Assembly: GCF_008709575.1 (NCBI RefSeq)
Contig: NZ_VYIK01000002.1
Location: 1 to 64,000 of the forward strand
Direction: 5' to 3'
Length of the DNA: 64,000 nucleotides
Source of the DNA: Mycobacterium sp.
Lineage (GTDB): Bacteria; Actinomycetota; Actinomycetes; Mycobacteriales; Mycobacteriaceae
In this document: piece after piece, positions 17,064 through 27,773 of the stretch
Layout of the letters: every line of letters starts with the position of its first letter
How positions within the stretch are numbered: position 1 is the first letter of the stretch
Position numbers and translations under genes: made by a program
The notes under the pieces: model-generated
What the model saw: only the letters and a program-made list of their open reading frames with translations
Databases searched by the model: none
What the model was told of the DNA's origin: nothing

Positions 17064-18548
17064 ATGACCCCAGCGGACGCGGGATACTTCGACGTCGTCA
17101 TCATCGGGGCCGGGATCTCCGGGCTGGGCGCGGCCTACCGCATCAGCGAACGCAACCCCGGCATCAGCTACGTGATCCTGGAGCGCCGCGAGCAGATCGG
17201 CGGCACCTGGGACCTGTTCCGCTACCCCGGAGTGCGCTCCGACAGCAGCATCTTCACGCTGTGCTTCCCCTACGAGCCGTGGACCCGCAAGGAAGGGGTG
17301 GCCGACGGGGTCCACATCCGTGAGTACCTGACCGAGACAGCCCACAAGTACGGCATCGACCAGCACATCCGGTTCAACAGCCATGTTCGCGCGGCGGACT
17401 GGGACTCCTCGACCGACACCTGGACCGTCACCGTCGACGACGAAGCCGGAGCCGGCACGACCTACCGCAGCCGGTTCGTGTTCTTCGGCTCCGGCTACTA
17501 CAACTACGACCAGGGCTACACCCCGGAGTTCCCCGGCATCGAGCAGTTCGCGGGCACGGTCGTGCACCCGCAGCACTGGCCGGAGGACCTCGACTACACC
17601 GGCAGGAAGGTGGTGGTGATCGGCAGCGGCGCCACCGCGGTGTCACTGATCCCGTCGCTGGCCGAGCGGGCCGCGAAGGTCACCATGCTGCAGCGCTCGC
17701 CGACGTACATGTTCGCCGCGTCGCGGTACAGTCCCTCGGCCGATCTGCTGCGCGCGGTGCTGCCGCGCAGGGTGGCTCACCCGGTGATCCGGCTGCGCAA
17801 CGCAGTGTTCGAAGGGGCGATCTGGTTTCTGGCGCGCAAGACGCCGGGTTTCATGAAGTGGTGGATCCGCCGCGTCGCGATCCATCACCTACCCAAGGGG
17901 TATCCGGTCGACACCCACTTCAAGCCGCGCTACAACCCGTGGGACCAGCGACTGTGCCTGATCCCCGACGCCGACCTCTACGTCGCGATCCGCGAAGGCC
18001 GGGCCGAGGTGGTCACCGACCACATCGACCACGTCGACGCCGACGGCATCGCGCTGAAGTCCGGCGGGCACCTCGACGCCGACATCATCGTCACCGCCAC
18101 CGGATTGCAGCTGCAGGCGCTCGGCGGAGTCCGCATCAGCCTGGACGGCACCGAGATCAAGCCCCAGGACCGCTTCGTCTACAAGGCCCACATGCTCGAG
18201 GACGTGCCCAACCTGTTCTGGTGTGTCGGCTACACCAACGCGTCCTGGACGCTGCGCGCCGACATCACCGCCCGCGCGACGGCGAAACTGATCGCCTACA
18301 TGACGTCGCACGGGTACACCCACGCCTACCCGCATCTGGGCGGCGAGCCGATGCCGGAGAAACTGGCCTGGGACATCCAAGCCGGCTACGTGTTGCGCGC
18401 CCTGCATGCCCTGCCCAAGTCGGGCACCAAGCGGCCCTGGAACGTGCGGCAGAACTACTTCGCCGACGCGATCGACTACCGGTTCGACCGCATCGAGGAG
18501 GCGATGGTGTTCGGGCGGGCCGAGAACCGGGCGGCCCTGGCCGGTTAG
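17064..18548 (+). CDS. FAD-containing Baeyer-Villiger-type monooxygenase (Rv0565c-like)
   Basis: A 494-residue flavin monooxygenase of the EthA/MymA type. The FAD motif GAGISGLGAAYRI is near the N-terminus, the early block GGTWDLFRYPGVRSD is typical of this group, the second nucleotide motif is GSGATAVSLI, and the fingerprint FAGTVVHPQHW fits FxGxxxHxxxW. It should oxygenate ketones or thioethers with NADPH; the natural substrate is unknown. ATG 17064 is preceded by GCGAGG at 7 bases; upstream in-frame starts exist from 17019. It is the second monooxygenase of this class in the window and only distantly similar to the one at 8724. Confidence 0.92.
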   Translation: MTPADAGYFDVVIIGAGISGLGAAYRISERNPGISYVILERREQIGGTWDLFRYPGVRSDSSIFTLCFPYEPWTRKEGVADGVHIREYLTETAHKYGIDQHIRFNSHVRAADWDSSTDTWTVTVDDEAGAGTTYRSRFVFFGSGYYNYDQGYTPEFPGIEQFAGTVVHPQHWPEDLDYTGRKVVVIGSGATAVSLIPSLAERAAKVTMLQRSPTYMFAASRYSPSADLLRAVLPRRVAHPVIRLRNAVFEGAIWFLARKTPGFMKWWIRRVAIHHLPKGYPVDTHFKPRYNPWDQRLCLIPDADLYVAIREGRAEVVTDHIDHVDADGIALKSGGHLDADIIVTATGLQLQALGGVRISLDGTEIKPQDRFVYKAHMLEDVPNLFWCVGYTNASWTLRADITARATAKLIAYMTSHGYTHAYPHLGGEPMPEKLAWDIQAGYVLRALHALPKSGTKRPWNVRQNYFADAIDYRFDRIEEAMVFGRAENRAALAG

Positions 18549-18608
18549 CCCGGCCCCGAGTTGGCCAACTGCCCGCGAACAGCGGCGCCCGGCAATACGC
18601 TGATCGTC

Positions 18609-19631
18609 ATGGCGGCTACGCGCGAACCGAACGTCGTCGTGCTCGGCGGCGGATCCTGGGGCACCACCGTTGCGTCGATCTGCGCACGGCGCGGCCCGAC
18701 GCTGCAGTGGGTGCGTTCGCGCGACACCGCCGACGACATCAACACCAACCACCGCAACTCCCGCTATCTGGGCAACGACGTCGGTCTCAGCGAAAGCCTG
18801 CGCGCCACCACCGACTTCTCCGAAGCCGCCAACCGTGCCGACGTCGTCGTGATGGGAGTGCCGTCGCACGGGTTCCGCGGGGTGCTGACCGAACTGGCCG
18901 CCGAGCTGCGCCCGTGGGTCCCGGTGGTGTCGCTGGTCAAGGGCCTCGAGCAGGGCACCAACATGCGGATGTCACAGATCGTCGACGAAGTGCTGCCCGG
19001 CCACCCGGCCGGCATCCTGGCCGGCCCCAACATCGCCCGCGAGGTGGCCGAGGGCTACGCGGCCGCGGCGGTGCTGGCGATGCCCGACCAGCATCTCGCC
19101 GCCCGGCTGGCGCAGCTGTTCCGCACCAAGCGGTTCCGCGTCTACACCACCGACGACGTGGTCGGCGTGGAGCTGGCCGGCGCCTTGAAGAACGTCTATG
19201 CGATCGCGGTGGGAATGGGCTACTCGCTGGGCATCGGGGAGAACACCCGCGCGATGGTGATGGCCCGCTCGGTGCGCGAAATGTCCAAACTCGGCGAGGC
19301 CGCCGGCGGGCAGCGCGACACCTTCGCCGGGCTCGCCGGCATGGGTGACCTGATCGTCACCTGCACCAGCCAGCGCAGCCGCAACCGCCACGTCGGCGAG
19401 CAGCTGGGCGCCGGCAAGCCGATCGACGAGATCATCGCCTCGATGAACCAGGTCGCCGAGGGTGTCAAGGCGGCCAGCGTGATCATGGAGTTCGCCGACA
19501 AGTACGGGCTGAACATGCCGATCGCCCGCGAGGTCGACGCGGTGATCAACCACGGCTCGACCGTCGAGCAGGCCTACCGCGGTCTGATCGCTGAAACCCC
19601 GGGACACGAGGTCTACGGGGCCGGTTTCTGA
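18609..19631 (+). CDS. gpsA: NAD(P)-dependent glycerol-3-phosphate dehydrogenase
   Basis: A 340-residue cytosolic GpsA-type enzyme that reduces dihydroxyacetone phosphate to sn-glycerol 3-phosphate for phospholipid synthesis. The N-terminal dinucleotide loop VVLGGGSWGTT and the substrate-domain motifs (VSLVKGLE, AGPNIAREVAEG, ELAGALKNVYAIAVG, GLAGMGDLIVTC) are all intact. The frame extends upstream to 18561, but ATG 18609 puts the Rossmann strand at the normal distance from the N-terminus. It corresponds to gpdA1 (Rv0564c) and converges on htpX. Confidence 0.95.
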   Translation: MAATREPNVVVLGGGSWGTTVASICARRGPTLQWVRSRDTADDINTNHRNSRYLGNDVGLSESLRATTDFSEAANRADVVVMGVPSHGFRGVLTELAAELRPWVPVVSLVKGLEQGTNMRMSQIVDEVLPGHPAGILAGPNIAREVAEGYAAAAVLAMPDQHLAARLAQLFRTKRFRVYTTDDVVGVELAGALKNVYAIAVGMGYSLGIGENTRAMVMARSVREMSKLGEAAGGQRDTFAGLAGMGDLIVTCTSQRSRNRHVGEQLGAGKPIDEIIASMNQVAEGVKAASVIMEFADKYGLNMPIAREVDAVINHGSTVEQAYRGLIAETPGHEVYGAGF

Positions 19632-19639
19632 CCGGCGGC

Positions 19640-20503
19640 TCAGCCGCGCGCCATCGCTTCCAGCCGGCGGATCCGGTCGGCGACCGGCGGGTGCGTCGAG
19701 AACAGCGACCCGATGCGCTCCCCCGCACGGAACGGGTTGGCGATCATCAGGTGCGCCTGGCTGGCCAGCTGAGGCTCCGGCGGCAGCGGCGCCGCCTGCA
19801 CCCCGTCGGTGATCTTGCGCAGCGCCGAGGCCAACGCCAGCGGGTCACCGGTCAACGCCGCGCCGGACTCGTCGGCCTGATACTCCCGCGACCGCGACAC
19901 CGCCAGCCGCACCACCGTCGCCGCGATCGGGCCGAGCAGTGAAACAAGCATCAGCGCGAACGGATTTCCGCCTTGCCGGTTGCCGCCGAACATCCCCGCG
20001 AACACCGCCATGTTGGCCAACGCGGTGATCACCGAGGCAAGCGCGCCGGCCACGCAGGAAATCAGGATGTCGCGGTTGTAGACATGGGACAGCTCGTGGC
20101 CCAGCACCGCACGCAACTCACGCTCGTCGAGGATCCGCAGAATCCCGGTGGTGCAGCAGACCGCGGCGTTGCGGGGGTTGCGCCCGGTCGCGAACGCGTT
20201 GGGCGCGGCGGTGTCGCTGATATACAGCCGTGGCATCGGTTGGTGTGCGGCGGTGGCCAGCTCGCGCACGATCCGATACATGGCCGGGGCCTGCAGCTCG
20301 GACACCGGCTGGGCATGCATGGCCCGCAACGCCAGCTTGTCGCTGTTGAAATAGGTGTAGGCGTTCATCCCGACGGCGAACAACACCGCCAGCAGCAACG
20401 TCGTCCTGCCGAACAGCGCGCCGACGAAGACGATCAGCGTCGACATGCCCACCAACAAGGCGAATGTCTTGAACGTGTTGGCGTGCGGATGCCAGGTCAT
20501 CAA
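19640..20503 (-). CDS. htpX: membrane zinc metalloprotease HtpX (M48)
   Basis: A 287-residue integral-membrane protease. The zinc motif HELSH is at residues 136-140 and the downstream glutamate ligand lies in [10 protein letters not shown]. Two hydrophobic helices near residues 14-48 and another pair after the HExxH anchor it, with the active site facing the cytoplasm. HtpX degrades misfolded membrane proteins and is often stress-induced. Length and position match Rv0563. It lies head-to-tail downstream of grcC1 on the same strand, 69 bp away. Confidence 0.93.
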   Translation of the reverse strand: MMTWHPHANTFKTFALLVGMSTLIVFVGALFGRTTLLLAVLFAVGMNAYTYFNSDKLALRAMHAQPVSELQAPAMYRIVRELATAAHQPMPRLYISDTAAPNAFATGRNPRNAAVCCTTGILRILDERELRAVLGHELSHVYNRDILISCVAGALASVITALANMAVFAGMFGGNRQGGNPFALMLVSLLGPIAATVVRLAVSRSREYQADESGAALTGDPLALASALRKITDGVQAAPLPPEPQLASQAHLMIANPFRAGERIGSLFSTHPPVADRIRRLEAMARG

Positions 20504-20572
20504 TCCTCCTATGAACCCCGGGGTCCTGCTGAGACAACGCCCGTGCCGGCGCGGGGGTTCCGCATCGCGCCC

Positions 20573-21577
20573 TCAGCCGTGCCGGTTGATCGTGTAGTCG
20601 ACGAGCGTTTCCAGCGCCCGCCGAGCGGGCAGATCGGGCAGCTGCGCGAGCTCACTGTGCGCCGCCGCGGCGTAGCGCGCCACCGTGTCCTTGGCCTTGG
20701 CCATCCCCGGCGACGCCCGCAGCAGCCGCAGCGCGTCGGGCAACGCCGCGTCGTCGACGGGACCAGCCAGCAGCTCGCGCAGCCGCGCGGCGTCGGCCCC
20801 GGGTTCGCGCAGCGCATACAGCACCGGCAGGGTGTGCACCCCCTCGCGCAGGTCGGTGCCGGGCAGCTTGCCGGACTCGTCGGGGTCGCTGTCGATGTCG
20901 ATGATGTCGTCGGAGATCTGAAACGCGGTACCGACGATGCCGCCCAGCCGGGACAGCCGCTCGACCTGGTCGTCGTCGGCGCCGGAGAACATCGCCCCGA
21001 ACCGTCCCGCCGCACCGATCAGGCAGGCGGTCTTCTCGTGCACCACCTTCAGGTAGTGCTCGATCGGGTCGACGCCGGGGGCGGCCCTGCGGGTCTCGCG
21101 CATCTGGCCGGTCACCAGCTGGGCGAACGTGTCGGCGATGATCCGGACCGCATCCGGTCCCAGCCGCGCCACCAACCGCGACGCCGTCGCGAACAGGTAG
21201 TCACCGGCCAGGATCGCGACGTTGTTGCCCCAGCGCAGGTTGGCGCTGGGCGCGCCGCGGCGGACCTGGGCCTCGTCCATCACGTCGTCGTGATACAGCG
21301 TCGCCAGGTGCACCAGCTCGATGACCGCACCGGCGATCGTCACCTCACCGGCGTCCGGATGCGGACCCAGCTGCGCCGAGAGCACGGTGAACAACGGGCG
21401 GAACCGCTTGCCGCCGGCCTCGAACAGGTGCAGCACCGCCTCGGTCATCAGCTCGTCGGCCGCGCGCAACTCCGTCTCGATCAGCCGCTCGATGCGTCCG
21501 ACGCCGTCGCGCACGTCCGCGGCGAACGCGGCGTCCCCCAGGTCCACGCCCGCCACCACGGTCGCCGGAGTCCTCAC
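20573..21577 (-). CDS. grcC1: trans-polyprenyl diphosphate synthase
   Basis: A 334-residue all-helical prenyl elongating enzyme. Both aspartate-rich motifs are present: DDVMD (first) and DDIIDID (second), with GGKRFRP near the N-terminus for diphosphate binding. Its location next to menJ, menG and menD suggests it makes the long side chain of menaquinone. The frame is open to 21811, but GTG 21577 (VRTPATVV) matches the Rv0562 N-terminus, and any earlier start would overlap menJ. It is divergent from menJ with only 21 bp between starts, so the promoters must overlap. Confidence 0.92.
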   Translation of the reverse strand: MRTPATVVAGVDLGDAAFAADVRDGVGRIERLIETELRAADELMTEAVLHLFEAGGKRFRPLFTVLSAQLGPHPDAGEVTIAGAVIELVHLATLYHDDVMDEAQVRRGAPSANLRWGNNVAILAGDYLFATASRLVARLGPDAVRIIADTFAQLVTGQMRETRRAAPGVDPIEHYLKVVHEKTACLIGAAGRFGAMFSGADDDQVERLSRLGGIVGTAFQISDDIIDIDSDPDESGKLPGTDLREGVHTLPVLYALREPGADAARLRELLAGPVDDAALPDALRLLRASPGMAKAKDTVARYAAAAHSELAQLPDLPARRALETLVDYTINRHG

Positions 21578-21598
21578 CCGACCAACATACTGGTGGGC

Positions 21599-22819
21599 AT
21601 GCACAGCAGCGCCGACGTGGTGGTCGTGGGGGCCGGACCGGCGGGGTCGGCGGCGGCGGCCTGGGCCGCCCGCGCGGGCCGCGACGTGCTGGTTATCGAC
21701 GCGGCGGGCTTTCCCCGGGACAAGGCCTGCGGCGACGGGCTGACCCCGCGCGCGGTCGCCGAACTCGAACTGCTCGGCCTGAGCCGCTGGCTGGACACCC
21801 GGATTCGGCATCGGGGGCTACGGATGAGCGGATTCGGCGGTGAGGTGCAGGTCGACTGGCCGGGCCCGTCGTTCCCGTCGACCGGCAGCGCGGTGGCCCG
21901 TGTCGAACTCGACGATCGGATCCGCAAAGTCGCCGAGGATGCCGGCGCGCGGATGCTGCTCGGCCTGAAAGTCGTTGGTGTGCTGCATGATTCGGCTCGT
22001 CGGCTGGCATCGGTGGTGCTGGCCGACGGCACCGAGGTCTCCTGCCGGGAGCTGATCGTCGCCGACGGGGCCCGCTCGCCGCTGGGCCGAACTCTGGGCC
22101 GGCGCTGGCATCGGCAGACCGTGTACGGGATCGCCGCCCGCGGGTACCTGGCCACGCCGCGCAGCGGCGAGCCGTGGCTGACCTCGCATCTGGAACTGCG
22201 GTCCCCCGACGGCGCGGTGCTGCCCGGCTACGGATGGATCTTCCCGCTGGGCAACGGCGAGGTGAACATCGGCGTGGGCGCGTTGTCCACCACCAGGCGG
22301 CCCGCCGACCTGGCGCTGCGGCCGCTGATGGGCTATTACGCTGATCTGCGCCGCGACGAATGGGGGTTCGTCGGCCGGCCGCGGGCGGTGTCGTCGGCGC
22401 TGCTGCCGATGGGCGGCGCGGTGTCGGGGGTGGCCGGGCCGAACTGGATGCTGATCGGCGACGCCGCGGCCTGTGTCAATCCGCTCAACGGCGAAGGCAT
22501 CGACTACGCGCTGGAAACCGGACGGCTCGCGGCCGAGGTGCTGGGCTCCGGCGACCTGTCGCAGACGTGGCCCGCGGTGCTGCAATCGCACTACGGGCGC
22601 GGGTTCTCGGTGGCGCGCCGGCTGGCGTTGCTGCTGACGTTCCCGCGGTTTTTGCCGGCGGTCGGGCCGGCGGCGATGCGTTCGACGCGGCTAATGAGCA
22701 TCGCCGTGCGGGTGATGGGCAATCTGGTCACCGACGAGGACGCGGACTGGGTGGCGCGGGCCTGGCGTGGCAGCGGGCTGGTCTCCCGGCTGGCCGACCG
22801 GCGCAAGCCGTTCAGCTGA
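21599..22819 (+). CDS. menJ: MenJ, geranylgeranyl-reductase-family menaquinone beta-isoprene reductase
   Basis: A 406-residue flavoprotein. The FAD motif GAGPAG is at residues 11-16, [10 protein letters not shown] follows as in the geranylgeranyl reductase family, and the late FAD segment [20 protein letters not shown] is intact. In M. tuberculosis MenJ (Rv0561c) saturates one isoprene unit of the menaquinone tail, giving MK-9(II-H2). ATG 21599 is the first start after the divergent grcC1 promoter. Its stop overlaps the convergent menG stop inside the palindrome TCAGCTGA (22812-22819). Confidence 0.93.
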   Translation: MHSSADVVVVGAGPAGSAAAAWAARAGRDVLVIDAAGFPRDKACGDGLTPRAVAELELLGLSRWLDTRIRHRGLRMSGFGGEVQVDWPGPSFPSTGSAVARVELDDRIRKVAEDAGARMLLGLKVVGVLHDSARRLASVVLADGTEVSCRELIVADGARSPLGRTLGRRWHRQTVYGIAARGYLATPRSGEPWLTSHLELRSPDGAVLPGYGWIFPLGNGEVNIGVGALSTTRRPADLALRPLMGYYADLRRDEWGFVGRPRAVSSALLPMGGAVSGVAGPNWMLIGDAAACVNPLNGEGIDYALETGRLAAEVLGSGDLSQTWPAVLQSHYGRGFSVARRLALLLTFPRFLPAVGPAAMRSTRLMSIAVRVMGNLVTDEDADWVARAWRGSGLVSRLADRRKPFS

Positions 22820-23504
22820 CCGGCTTGCGCGCCGTGTGCACCGCGACGATGCCGCCGGTCAGGTTGCGCCAGCGCACCGCCGACCACCCGGCGCCCGCGA
22901 TCTCGCGCGCCAGCTCCGCCTGGCCCGGCCAGGCGCGGATCGACTCGGCCAGGTAGATATAGGCCTCGGGGTTGCTCGACACCACGGCGGCCAGCCGCGG
23001 CAGCGCCTGCATCAGATACTCCTTGTACACGGTGGCCAACAGCGCATTGGCGGGTGTGGCGAATTCGCAGACCACCAACCGGCCGCCACTGCGGGTGACA
23101 CGGGCCATCTCCCGCAACGCCGCCGTGCGCTCGGCGATATTGCGCAGCCCGAAGCTGATCGTCACCGCGTCGAACACGGCGTCCGCGAACGGCAACCGGG
23201 TGGCGTCGGCGGCGACTTTGGGCACGTCCCGGCCACGACCCGCGGTCAGCATCCCCAGCGAAAAGTCCGCCGCCACACACCATGCCCCCGACTTCGCCAG
23301 CTCCGCCGTCGACACCGCGGTGCCGGCGGCCAGGTCCAGCACCTTCTCACCGGGCGCCGGGCCCAGCGCGGACCGGGTGGCGCGGCGCCAGGAGCGGTCC
23401 CGGCCCAGCGACAACACGGTGTTGGTCAGGTCGTAGCGGCGGGCGACACCGTCGAACATCGACGCCACCGCACGCGGATCCTTGTCCAGGCGCGCACGGA
23501 TCAC
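22812..23504 (-). CDS. menG: demethylmenaquinone C-methyltransferase (MenG/UbiE)
   Basis: A 230-residue class I SAM methyltransferase that performs the last ring methylation in menaquinone synthesis. SAM motif I ([15 protein letters not shown]) and the UbiE signature region TISFGLRNI are clear. The N-terminal [16 protein letters not shown] block is diagnostic for the family. The catalogue name in M. tuberculosis is menH or ubiE (Rv0558), a known naming trap because the hydrolase step is also called MenH. It is the last gene of the menH-like/menD/DUF/mgtA/menG run on this strand. Confidence 0.94.
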   Translation of the reverse strand: MIRARLDKDPRAVASMFDGVARRYDLTNTVLSLGRDRSWRRATRSALGPAPGEKVLDLAAGTAVSTAELAKSGAWCVAADFSLGMLTAGRGRDVPKVAADATRLPFADAVFDAVTISFGLRNIAERTAALREMARVTRSGGRLVVCEFATPANALLATVYKEYLMQALPRLAAVVSSNPEAYIYLAESIRAWPGQAELAREIAGAGWSAVRWRNLTGGIVAVHTARKPVS

Positions 23505-23523
23505 CGTACCGACGCTACACAGA

Positions 23524-24651
23524 CTACGCGACTGCCCGGCGCCGGCTCCCCAGCACCGCCTCGTAGTGGCCCAGCAGCTCGTCGCAGATCACCGGCCAGG
23601 ATCGATGCACGACGCTGCGGCGGGCCGCCGCCGAATAGCGCGCCCGCTGGTCGATGAGATGGTCGACCGCGGCCGGCAGCCGGGACTCGAACTCCTCGAC
23701 CGGCAACAGCAGCCCGGTGTGCATGGGGCTGACCAGGTCACGCGGGCCGCCCGCGTCGGGGGCGATCACCGGCACTCCCGACGCGAGCGCTTCCTGCACG
23801 GTTTGGCAAAACGTCTCGTGCTCGCCGGGATGCACAAACACGTCCATGCTCGCGTAGGCCCTGGCGAGCTCGTCGCCGTAGCGCGCCCCGGTGAAAATCG
23901 CTGTCGGCAAACTCGATTGCAGTTTGGCCCGGTCGACCCCGTCGCCGACGACGACCAGCTGGATCGCGTCGTTGCGGGCCAGCACGGCCAGCCGCTCCAC
24001 ATGCTTCTCCGGCGCCAGCCGGCCGACGAAGCCCACGATCGGCTTGCCGTGCGGCGACCACTGCCGGCGCAACGCCTCGTCGCGGGCCGACGGCGCGAAA
24101 CCGGTCACGTCGACGCCGCGGGACCACCGGTAGACCCGCGGAACACGATGTGCCGCAAGCATTTCTATTGCCCAGGTGGAGGGCGCCAGGGTGCGGTCGA
24201 CCAGGCCGTGCAGGTGGCGGGTCCACACCCACACCGCACGTGAAGCCGCCGGAATGCCGTAGGCGGCGGCGAAACCCGCGACGTCGGTTTGAAATACCGC
24301 AACCGCCGGCACCCCGAGGCGCCGTGCGGCCCATACTCCGCCGTAGCCCAGCAGCGCCGGTGAGGCCAGATGCACCACGTCGGGGTCGAACCCGCGCAGC
24401 ACCCGCAGCATCCGGGGCATCGGCACACCCAGCGGCAGCGACGTCACCTTGGGGAACATCCGCGACGGCACCCGGTGCACCCGGATACCGTCGTGGATCC
24501 GCTCGGCGCGGGGCCGGCCCGGCGGGTTGTCGGGGGCGACGACGAGTGCTTCGTGACCCGTTCGCCGCAGGTGCTCGAGGACGCGAATCACCGAATGGCT
24601 GACGCCGTTGACGTTGGGGAGGAAGGACTCCGCGACGATGGCTACCCGCAC
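23524..24651 (-). CDS. mgtA: GDP-mannose-dependent alpha-mannosyltransferase MgtA (GT4)
   Basis: A 375-residue GT-B glycosyltransferase. The N-terminal block [18 protein letters not shown] and the C-terminal nucleotide-sugar motif ExFCQxxQE ([20 protein letters not shown]) are intact. The M. tuberculosis counterpart (Rv0557, formerly called pimB) mannosylates glucuronosyl diacylglycerol in lipomannan-like glycolipid synthesis at the membrane. GTG 24651 gives the family N-terminus; an in-frame ATG at 24699 would add 16 residues with no ribosome site. It has no obvious link to menaquinone despite its position 19 bp before menG. Confidence 0.92.
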   Translation of the reverse strand: MRVAIVAESFLPNVNGVSHSVIRVLEHLRRTGHEALVVAPDNPPGRPRAERIHDGIRVHRVPSRMFPKVTSLPLGVPMPRMLRVLRGFDPDVVHLASPALLGYGGVWAARRLGVPAVAVFQTDVAGFAAAYGIPAASRAVWVWTRHLHGLVDRTLAPSTWAIEMLAAHRVPRVYRWSRGVDVTGFAPSARDEALRRQWSPHGKPIVGFVGRLAPEKHVERLAVLARNDAIQLVVVGDGVDRAKLQSSLPTAIFTGARYGDELARAYASMDVFVHPGEHETFCQTVQEALASGVPVIAPDAGGPRDLVSPMHTGLLLPVEEFESRLPAAVDHLIDQRARYSAAARRSVVHRSWPVICDELLGHYEAVLGSRRRAVA

Positions 24652-24727
24652 CCTCTCAGGGTGCCCGCAGCGCCTGTCGCCGAGGTTGCCGACAGGCATA
24701 CGAGGGGCAAATTCGCCGCGCTGACCG

Positions 24728-25249
24728 TCACGACGCCGGTTGCCGCGCCGTGCCTGCAGGGTGGCGGTCCAGGTGTCGCTCCACCAGGGCCAGCACGACC
24801 AGCACGGCGACGGCGACCAGCCAGCCGATCACCGCGATCGACCCGGCCGGGATGATCGCCAGCGCGGCAGTGCGGTGCTGCACCCGCACCAGGTTGGGGT
24901 TGAGCTTGTCGTATTCGACGTAGATCCGCATCCCGGTGGCCAATTCAGAGGGATAGAGCACACCGAGTTCGGGACGGTAGGTGACCCGGTCCGGGGTGAC
25001 GAACTCGATCGTGGAGCGCCGCGGTCCGGCGCTGAGCACCTCGGCCTGGGCCACGCCCATGTTGCGTTGGATCGACAGGTCGTTGCGCCAGGCGCCCGCC
25101 AGCAAAAACACCGACTGCACCGTGACCAACCCGGCCACGACCAGCACGCCGATCCGCGTCCAGCGCAGGATGCGGCGGGCGCGGGTATCCGGAGCCGGAT
25201 CCAGGCGGCCGTGCACCAGGATGCGCACGGCGGCTTTGGGCCACCTCAC
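24728..25249 (-). CDS. DUF3592-type membrane protein (Rv0556-like)
   Basis: A 173-residue protein with a short basic N-terminus, a helix near residues 32-52, an extracytoplasmic beta-rich stretch ([20 protein letters not shown] to KLNPNLVRV) and a second helix near residues 128-152. This layout fits DUF3592 proteins, whose function is unknown. The GTG overlaps the menD stop by 4 bp (GTGA), so it is translated with menD. That coupling is conserved in M. tuberculosis and is the only clue to its role. Confidence 0.85.
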   Translation of the reverse strand: MRWPKAAVRILVHGRLDPAPDTRARRILRWTRIGVLVVAGLVTVQSVFLLAGAWRNDLSIQRNMGVAQAEVLSAGPRRSTIEFVTPDRVTYRPELGVLYPSELATGMRIYVEYDKLNPNLVRVQHRTAALAIIPAGSIAVIGWLVAVAVLVVLALVERHLDRHPAGTARQPAS

Positions 25250-26889
25250 AGCGCGGCCTTGATGGCGGCGTGCAGTTGGCGCAGCGACGAGCGGTCGGCC
25301 TTGACCTCGAGCACCTGCATCCCCGGCTCGTCGAGAGCGTCGCGGAGTTCATCGACCTCGATCTGGCGATTCTCCACGTGATAGGCGCGGCACAACGCGC
25401 CGACGTCGACGTCGTGCGGGGTGCCGAAGATGCGTGCGGACACGTCGGAAAACCGCGGATCGCCCTGTTCGAGCAGTTCGAAGATGCCGCCGCCGTTGTC
25501 GTTGGACACCACGATGCTCAGGTGCCGCGGCACCGGCTCGGTGGGGCCGATCAGCAGCCCGGAGCTGTCGTGCACGAAGGTCAGATCGCCGATCAGTGCG
25601 ACGGTGCGGCCGCCGGCCGCGCGCTCCCGGGACCTTTCGAAGGCCAAGGCGGCGCCGATCGCGGTGGACACCGTGCCGTCGATGCCGGCGACGCCGCGGT
25701 TGGAACGCACCGCGATGCCCTGCGGGTTGAGCCCGACCAGCGCCGCGTCACGCACCGGGTTAGAGGCTCCCAGCACCAGCTGGTCGCCGGGGCGCAGCGC
25801 GTCGGCGACCGCGGCGGCCACGTGCAAACCCGTGGTCAGCGGATGCGCGGCCAGCTGGCCGCGCACCGCCTCGAGCGCGTGCCGGTGCAGCTCGGCGCAG
25901 CGGCGCAGCCAGGCTGCGCGGGGCTCGCCGGTGGGCACCGCGCGAGTGCCGGTGGCCTGCGAGTTGCCCGACACGTCGGGCCAGCGCGGCCCGGTGGTCA
26001 GCGCGTAGACCGGGACCGTGGGGTCGGCCAGCAGCGCCGACACCGGACGGTGCAGGGTGGGCCGGCCCAGCATGATCACCTGCTGCGGGCGCAGCAGCGG
26101 CAGCGCCAGCGGGTGCAGCGGGTTGGCCGCCGGCGGCGCGGTGGGCTCGGCGACCGTCGGCAGCGCCGCCAGGTTGGGGTGGACGCCGGCGCCGTGGCCG
26201 GCGATGACGACGGTGTCGGCGCTCAGGTCGATCTCCAGCGGCTGGTCGAAGCTCACCGGCGGAGCGAACGTCCAGGGCAGGCCGCCGGGGCGCCCCGGCG
26301 GCGTGGTGGCGCCGGAGCTGTCGGGGTCGGGCACCAGCGGTTCGCGCAGCGGGATGTCGAACTGAACCGGCCCGGCGTTGGCGGTGCGGGCGCCGGTAGC
26401 GGCCGCCAGCACCCGGCAGGTGGCCGACCGCCAGGTTGCGTTGAGGGCGTCCATGCGCTCGGGGGCGTCCTCGGCCAGCCCCAGGCTGATCGCGGCGCGG
26501 ACCTGGGAGCCGAAGTAGCCCAGCTGCTCCATGGTCTGGTTGGCGCCGGTACCCAGCAGCTCGTAGGGCCGGTTGGCCGACAGCACGATCAGCGGCACCC
26601 GGGCGTAGTTGGCCTCCACCACCGCCGGCCCCAGGTTGGCCACCGCGGTGCCCGACGTCATCGCGACGCACACCGGTGCGCCGGCGCCGATCGCCAGCCC
26701 GATCGCCAGATAGCCGGCGGTGCGCTCGTCGATACGCACGTGCAGCCGCAGCCGGCCATCGCGGTCGGCGTCGGCCAGCGCGAACGCCAGCGGCGCGTTG
26801 CGCGACCCCGGGCACAACACCACGTCGCGGACCCCGCCCCGGATCAACTCGTCGACCACGACCCGGGCCTGTGCCGTGGAGGGATTCAC
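25246..26889 (-). CDS. menD: MenD, SEPHCHC synthase
   Basis: A 547-residue thiamine diphosphate enzyme that condenses isochorismate with 2-oxoglutarate in the first committed step of menaquinone synthesis. The N-terminal block [20 protein letters not shown] and the cofactor region [13 protein letters not shown]...[13 protein letters not shown], with GDL in place of GDG, are characteristic of MenD. Asn-Asp plus the GGGIF loop complete the ThDP site. ATG 26889 lies 13 bp after the menH-like gene. The stop overlaps the DUF3592 gene. Confidence 0.96.
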   Translation of the reverse strand: MNPSTAQARVVVDELIRGGVRDVVLCPGSRNAPLAFALADADRDGRLRLHVRIDERTAGYLAIGLAIGAGAPVCVAMTSGTAVANLGPAVVEANYARVPLIVLSANRPYELLGTGANQTMEQLGYFGSQVRAAISLGLAEDAPERMDALNATWRSATCRVLAAATGARTANAGPVQFDIPLREPLVPDPDSSGATTPPGRPGGLPWTFAPPVSFDQPLEIDLSADTVVIAGHGAGVHPNLAALPTVAEPTAPPAANPLHPLALPLLRPQQVIMLGRPTLHRPVSALLADPTVPVYALTTGPRWPDVSGNSQATGTRAVPTGEPRAAWLRRCAELHRHALEAVRGQLAAHPLTTGLHVAAAVADALRPGDQLVLGASNPVRDAALVGLNPQGIAVRSNRGVAGIDGTVSTAIGAALAFERSRERAAGGRTVALIGDLTFVHDSSGLLIGPTEPVPRHLSIVVSNDNGGGIFELLEQGDPRFSDVSARIFGTPHDVDVGALCRAYHVENRQIEVDELRDALDEPGMQVLEVKADRSSLRQLHAAIKAAL

Positions 26890-26902
26890 CCGTCCAGGCT
26901 AT

Positions 26903-27691
26903 CTATCCCCAGGTGTCGGCGAAAAACTGCAGCGCCGCGGCGTTGACGGCCGCCCCGCGCTCCAGAAACCCCAGATGACCGGCATCGGCGATCTGCAGGT
27001 AGCGACCGTTGGGCAACGCTTCGGCAACCTCGCGGCACAGGTGCGGCGGGGTCAACACGTCGTCGGCGAAGCCGATCACCAGCACCGGTTGGCGGATGTT
27101 GCGGTACGCGGCCAGCCGGCTGGTGGCCGGCCCGACTTCGAGCTGGCAGCGCAAGCCCGGGGTGGGCTTGATCGGCCACGTGGTGAACATGGCGATCCAG
27201 TCGTCCACGATCTGGTCGTCGTTCAGCGTCTTGGGGGAGAAGTTTTCCAGCAGGCGCACCTTCGCTTCGTATTCGACCGGCAGCTCGACGCCGGCCGCGG
27301 CCAGCGCGGTCTCGGCGGTGTAGAAGAACGTGCGGGCGCGGTCCAGGCGCCCCCGGGTGGCCATCAGCACCGCGGAGCTGACCAGATCGGGCCTGGCCAG
27401 CATGAGCTCCTGGGCGATGTAGGCACCCATCGACATGGCGACGATCCGCGCCGGCGCCGCCCCCAGGGTTTCGATCAGCGCCGCCGTGTCGGCAACCATG
27501 GTTTCGGTGGTGAAACCGTCGGCGTCCGCGGTGGCGCCGATCCCTCGGTTGTCGAACGTGATGGTCCGGTATCCGGCGGCCAGAAAGGCGGGCACCTGCT
27601 GCACATGCCAGCCGCGTCCGGCGCCACCCCGGCCCGCGATGAACACCACCGGCTCCCCGGTTCCCTGGTCCTCGTATGCAAGGTCGATCAC
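26903..27691 (-). CDS. alpha/beta hydrolase, candidate MenH (SHCHC synthase); Rv0554/bpoC-like
   Basis: A 262-residue alpha/beta hydrolase. The nucleophile elbow is MSMGAYIAQE, the acid lies in GFADDVLTPP and the histidine in DAGHLGFLER. M. tuberculosis Rv0554 is annotated as a possible peroxidase (bpoC), but its position 13 bp before menD and next to the remaining men genes makes it a strong candidate for the otherwise missing MenH step. GTG 27691 gives exactly the length of Rv0554; the open frame continues upstream. Function as MenH is inferred from context. Confidence 0.8.
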   Translation of the reverse strand: MIDLAYEDQGTGEPVVFIAGRGGAGRGWHVQQVPAFLAAGYRTITFDNRGIGATADADGFTTETMVADTAALIETLGAAPARIVAMSMGAYIAQELMLARPDLVSSAVLMATRGRLDRARTFFYTAETALAAAGVELPVEYEAKVRLLENFSPKTLNDDQIVDDWIAMFTTWPIKPTPGLRCQLEVGPATSRLAAYRNIRQPVLVIGFADDVLTPPHLCREVAEALPNGRYLQIADAGHLGFLERGAAVNAAALQFFADTWG

Positions 27692-27773
27692 GCAATGAGA
27701 ACCTACGCGACCCGCCGTCGGCCCCCGAGGTGAAGTCCGGCCCGGACTCACCCGGACGCGGCTGCGGCGCCGC

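Noticed and set aside
19973..21598. Upstream extension of the menJ frame
   Set aside because: It is antisense to htpX and grcC1 and lacks any family similarity; MenJ starts at 21599.
25270..26946. 558-codon open frame antisense to menD
   Set aside because: Gly/Arg/Gln/His-rich composition and no ribosome site; shadow of menD.
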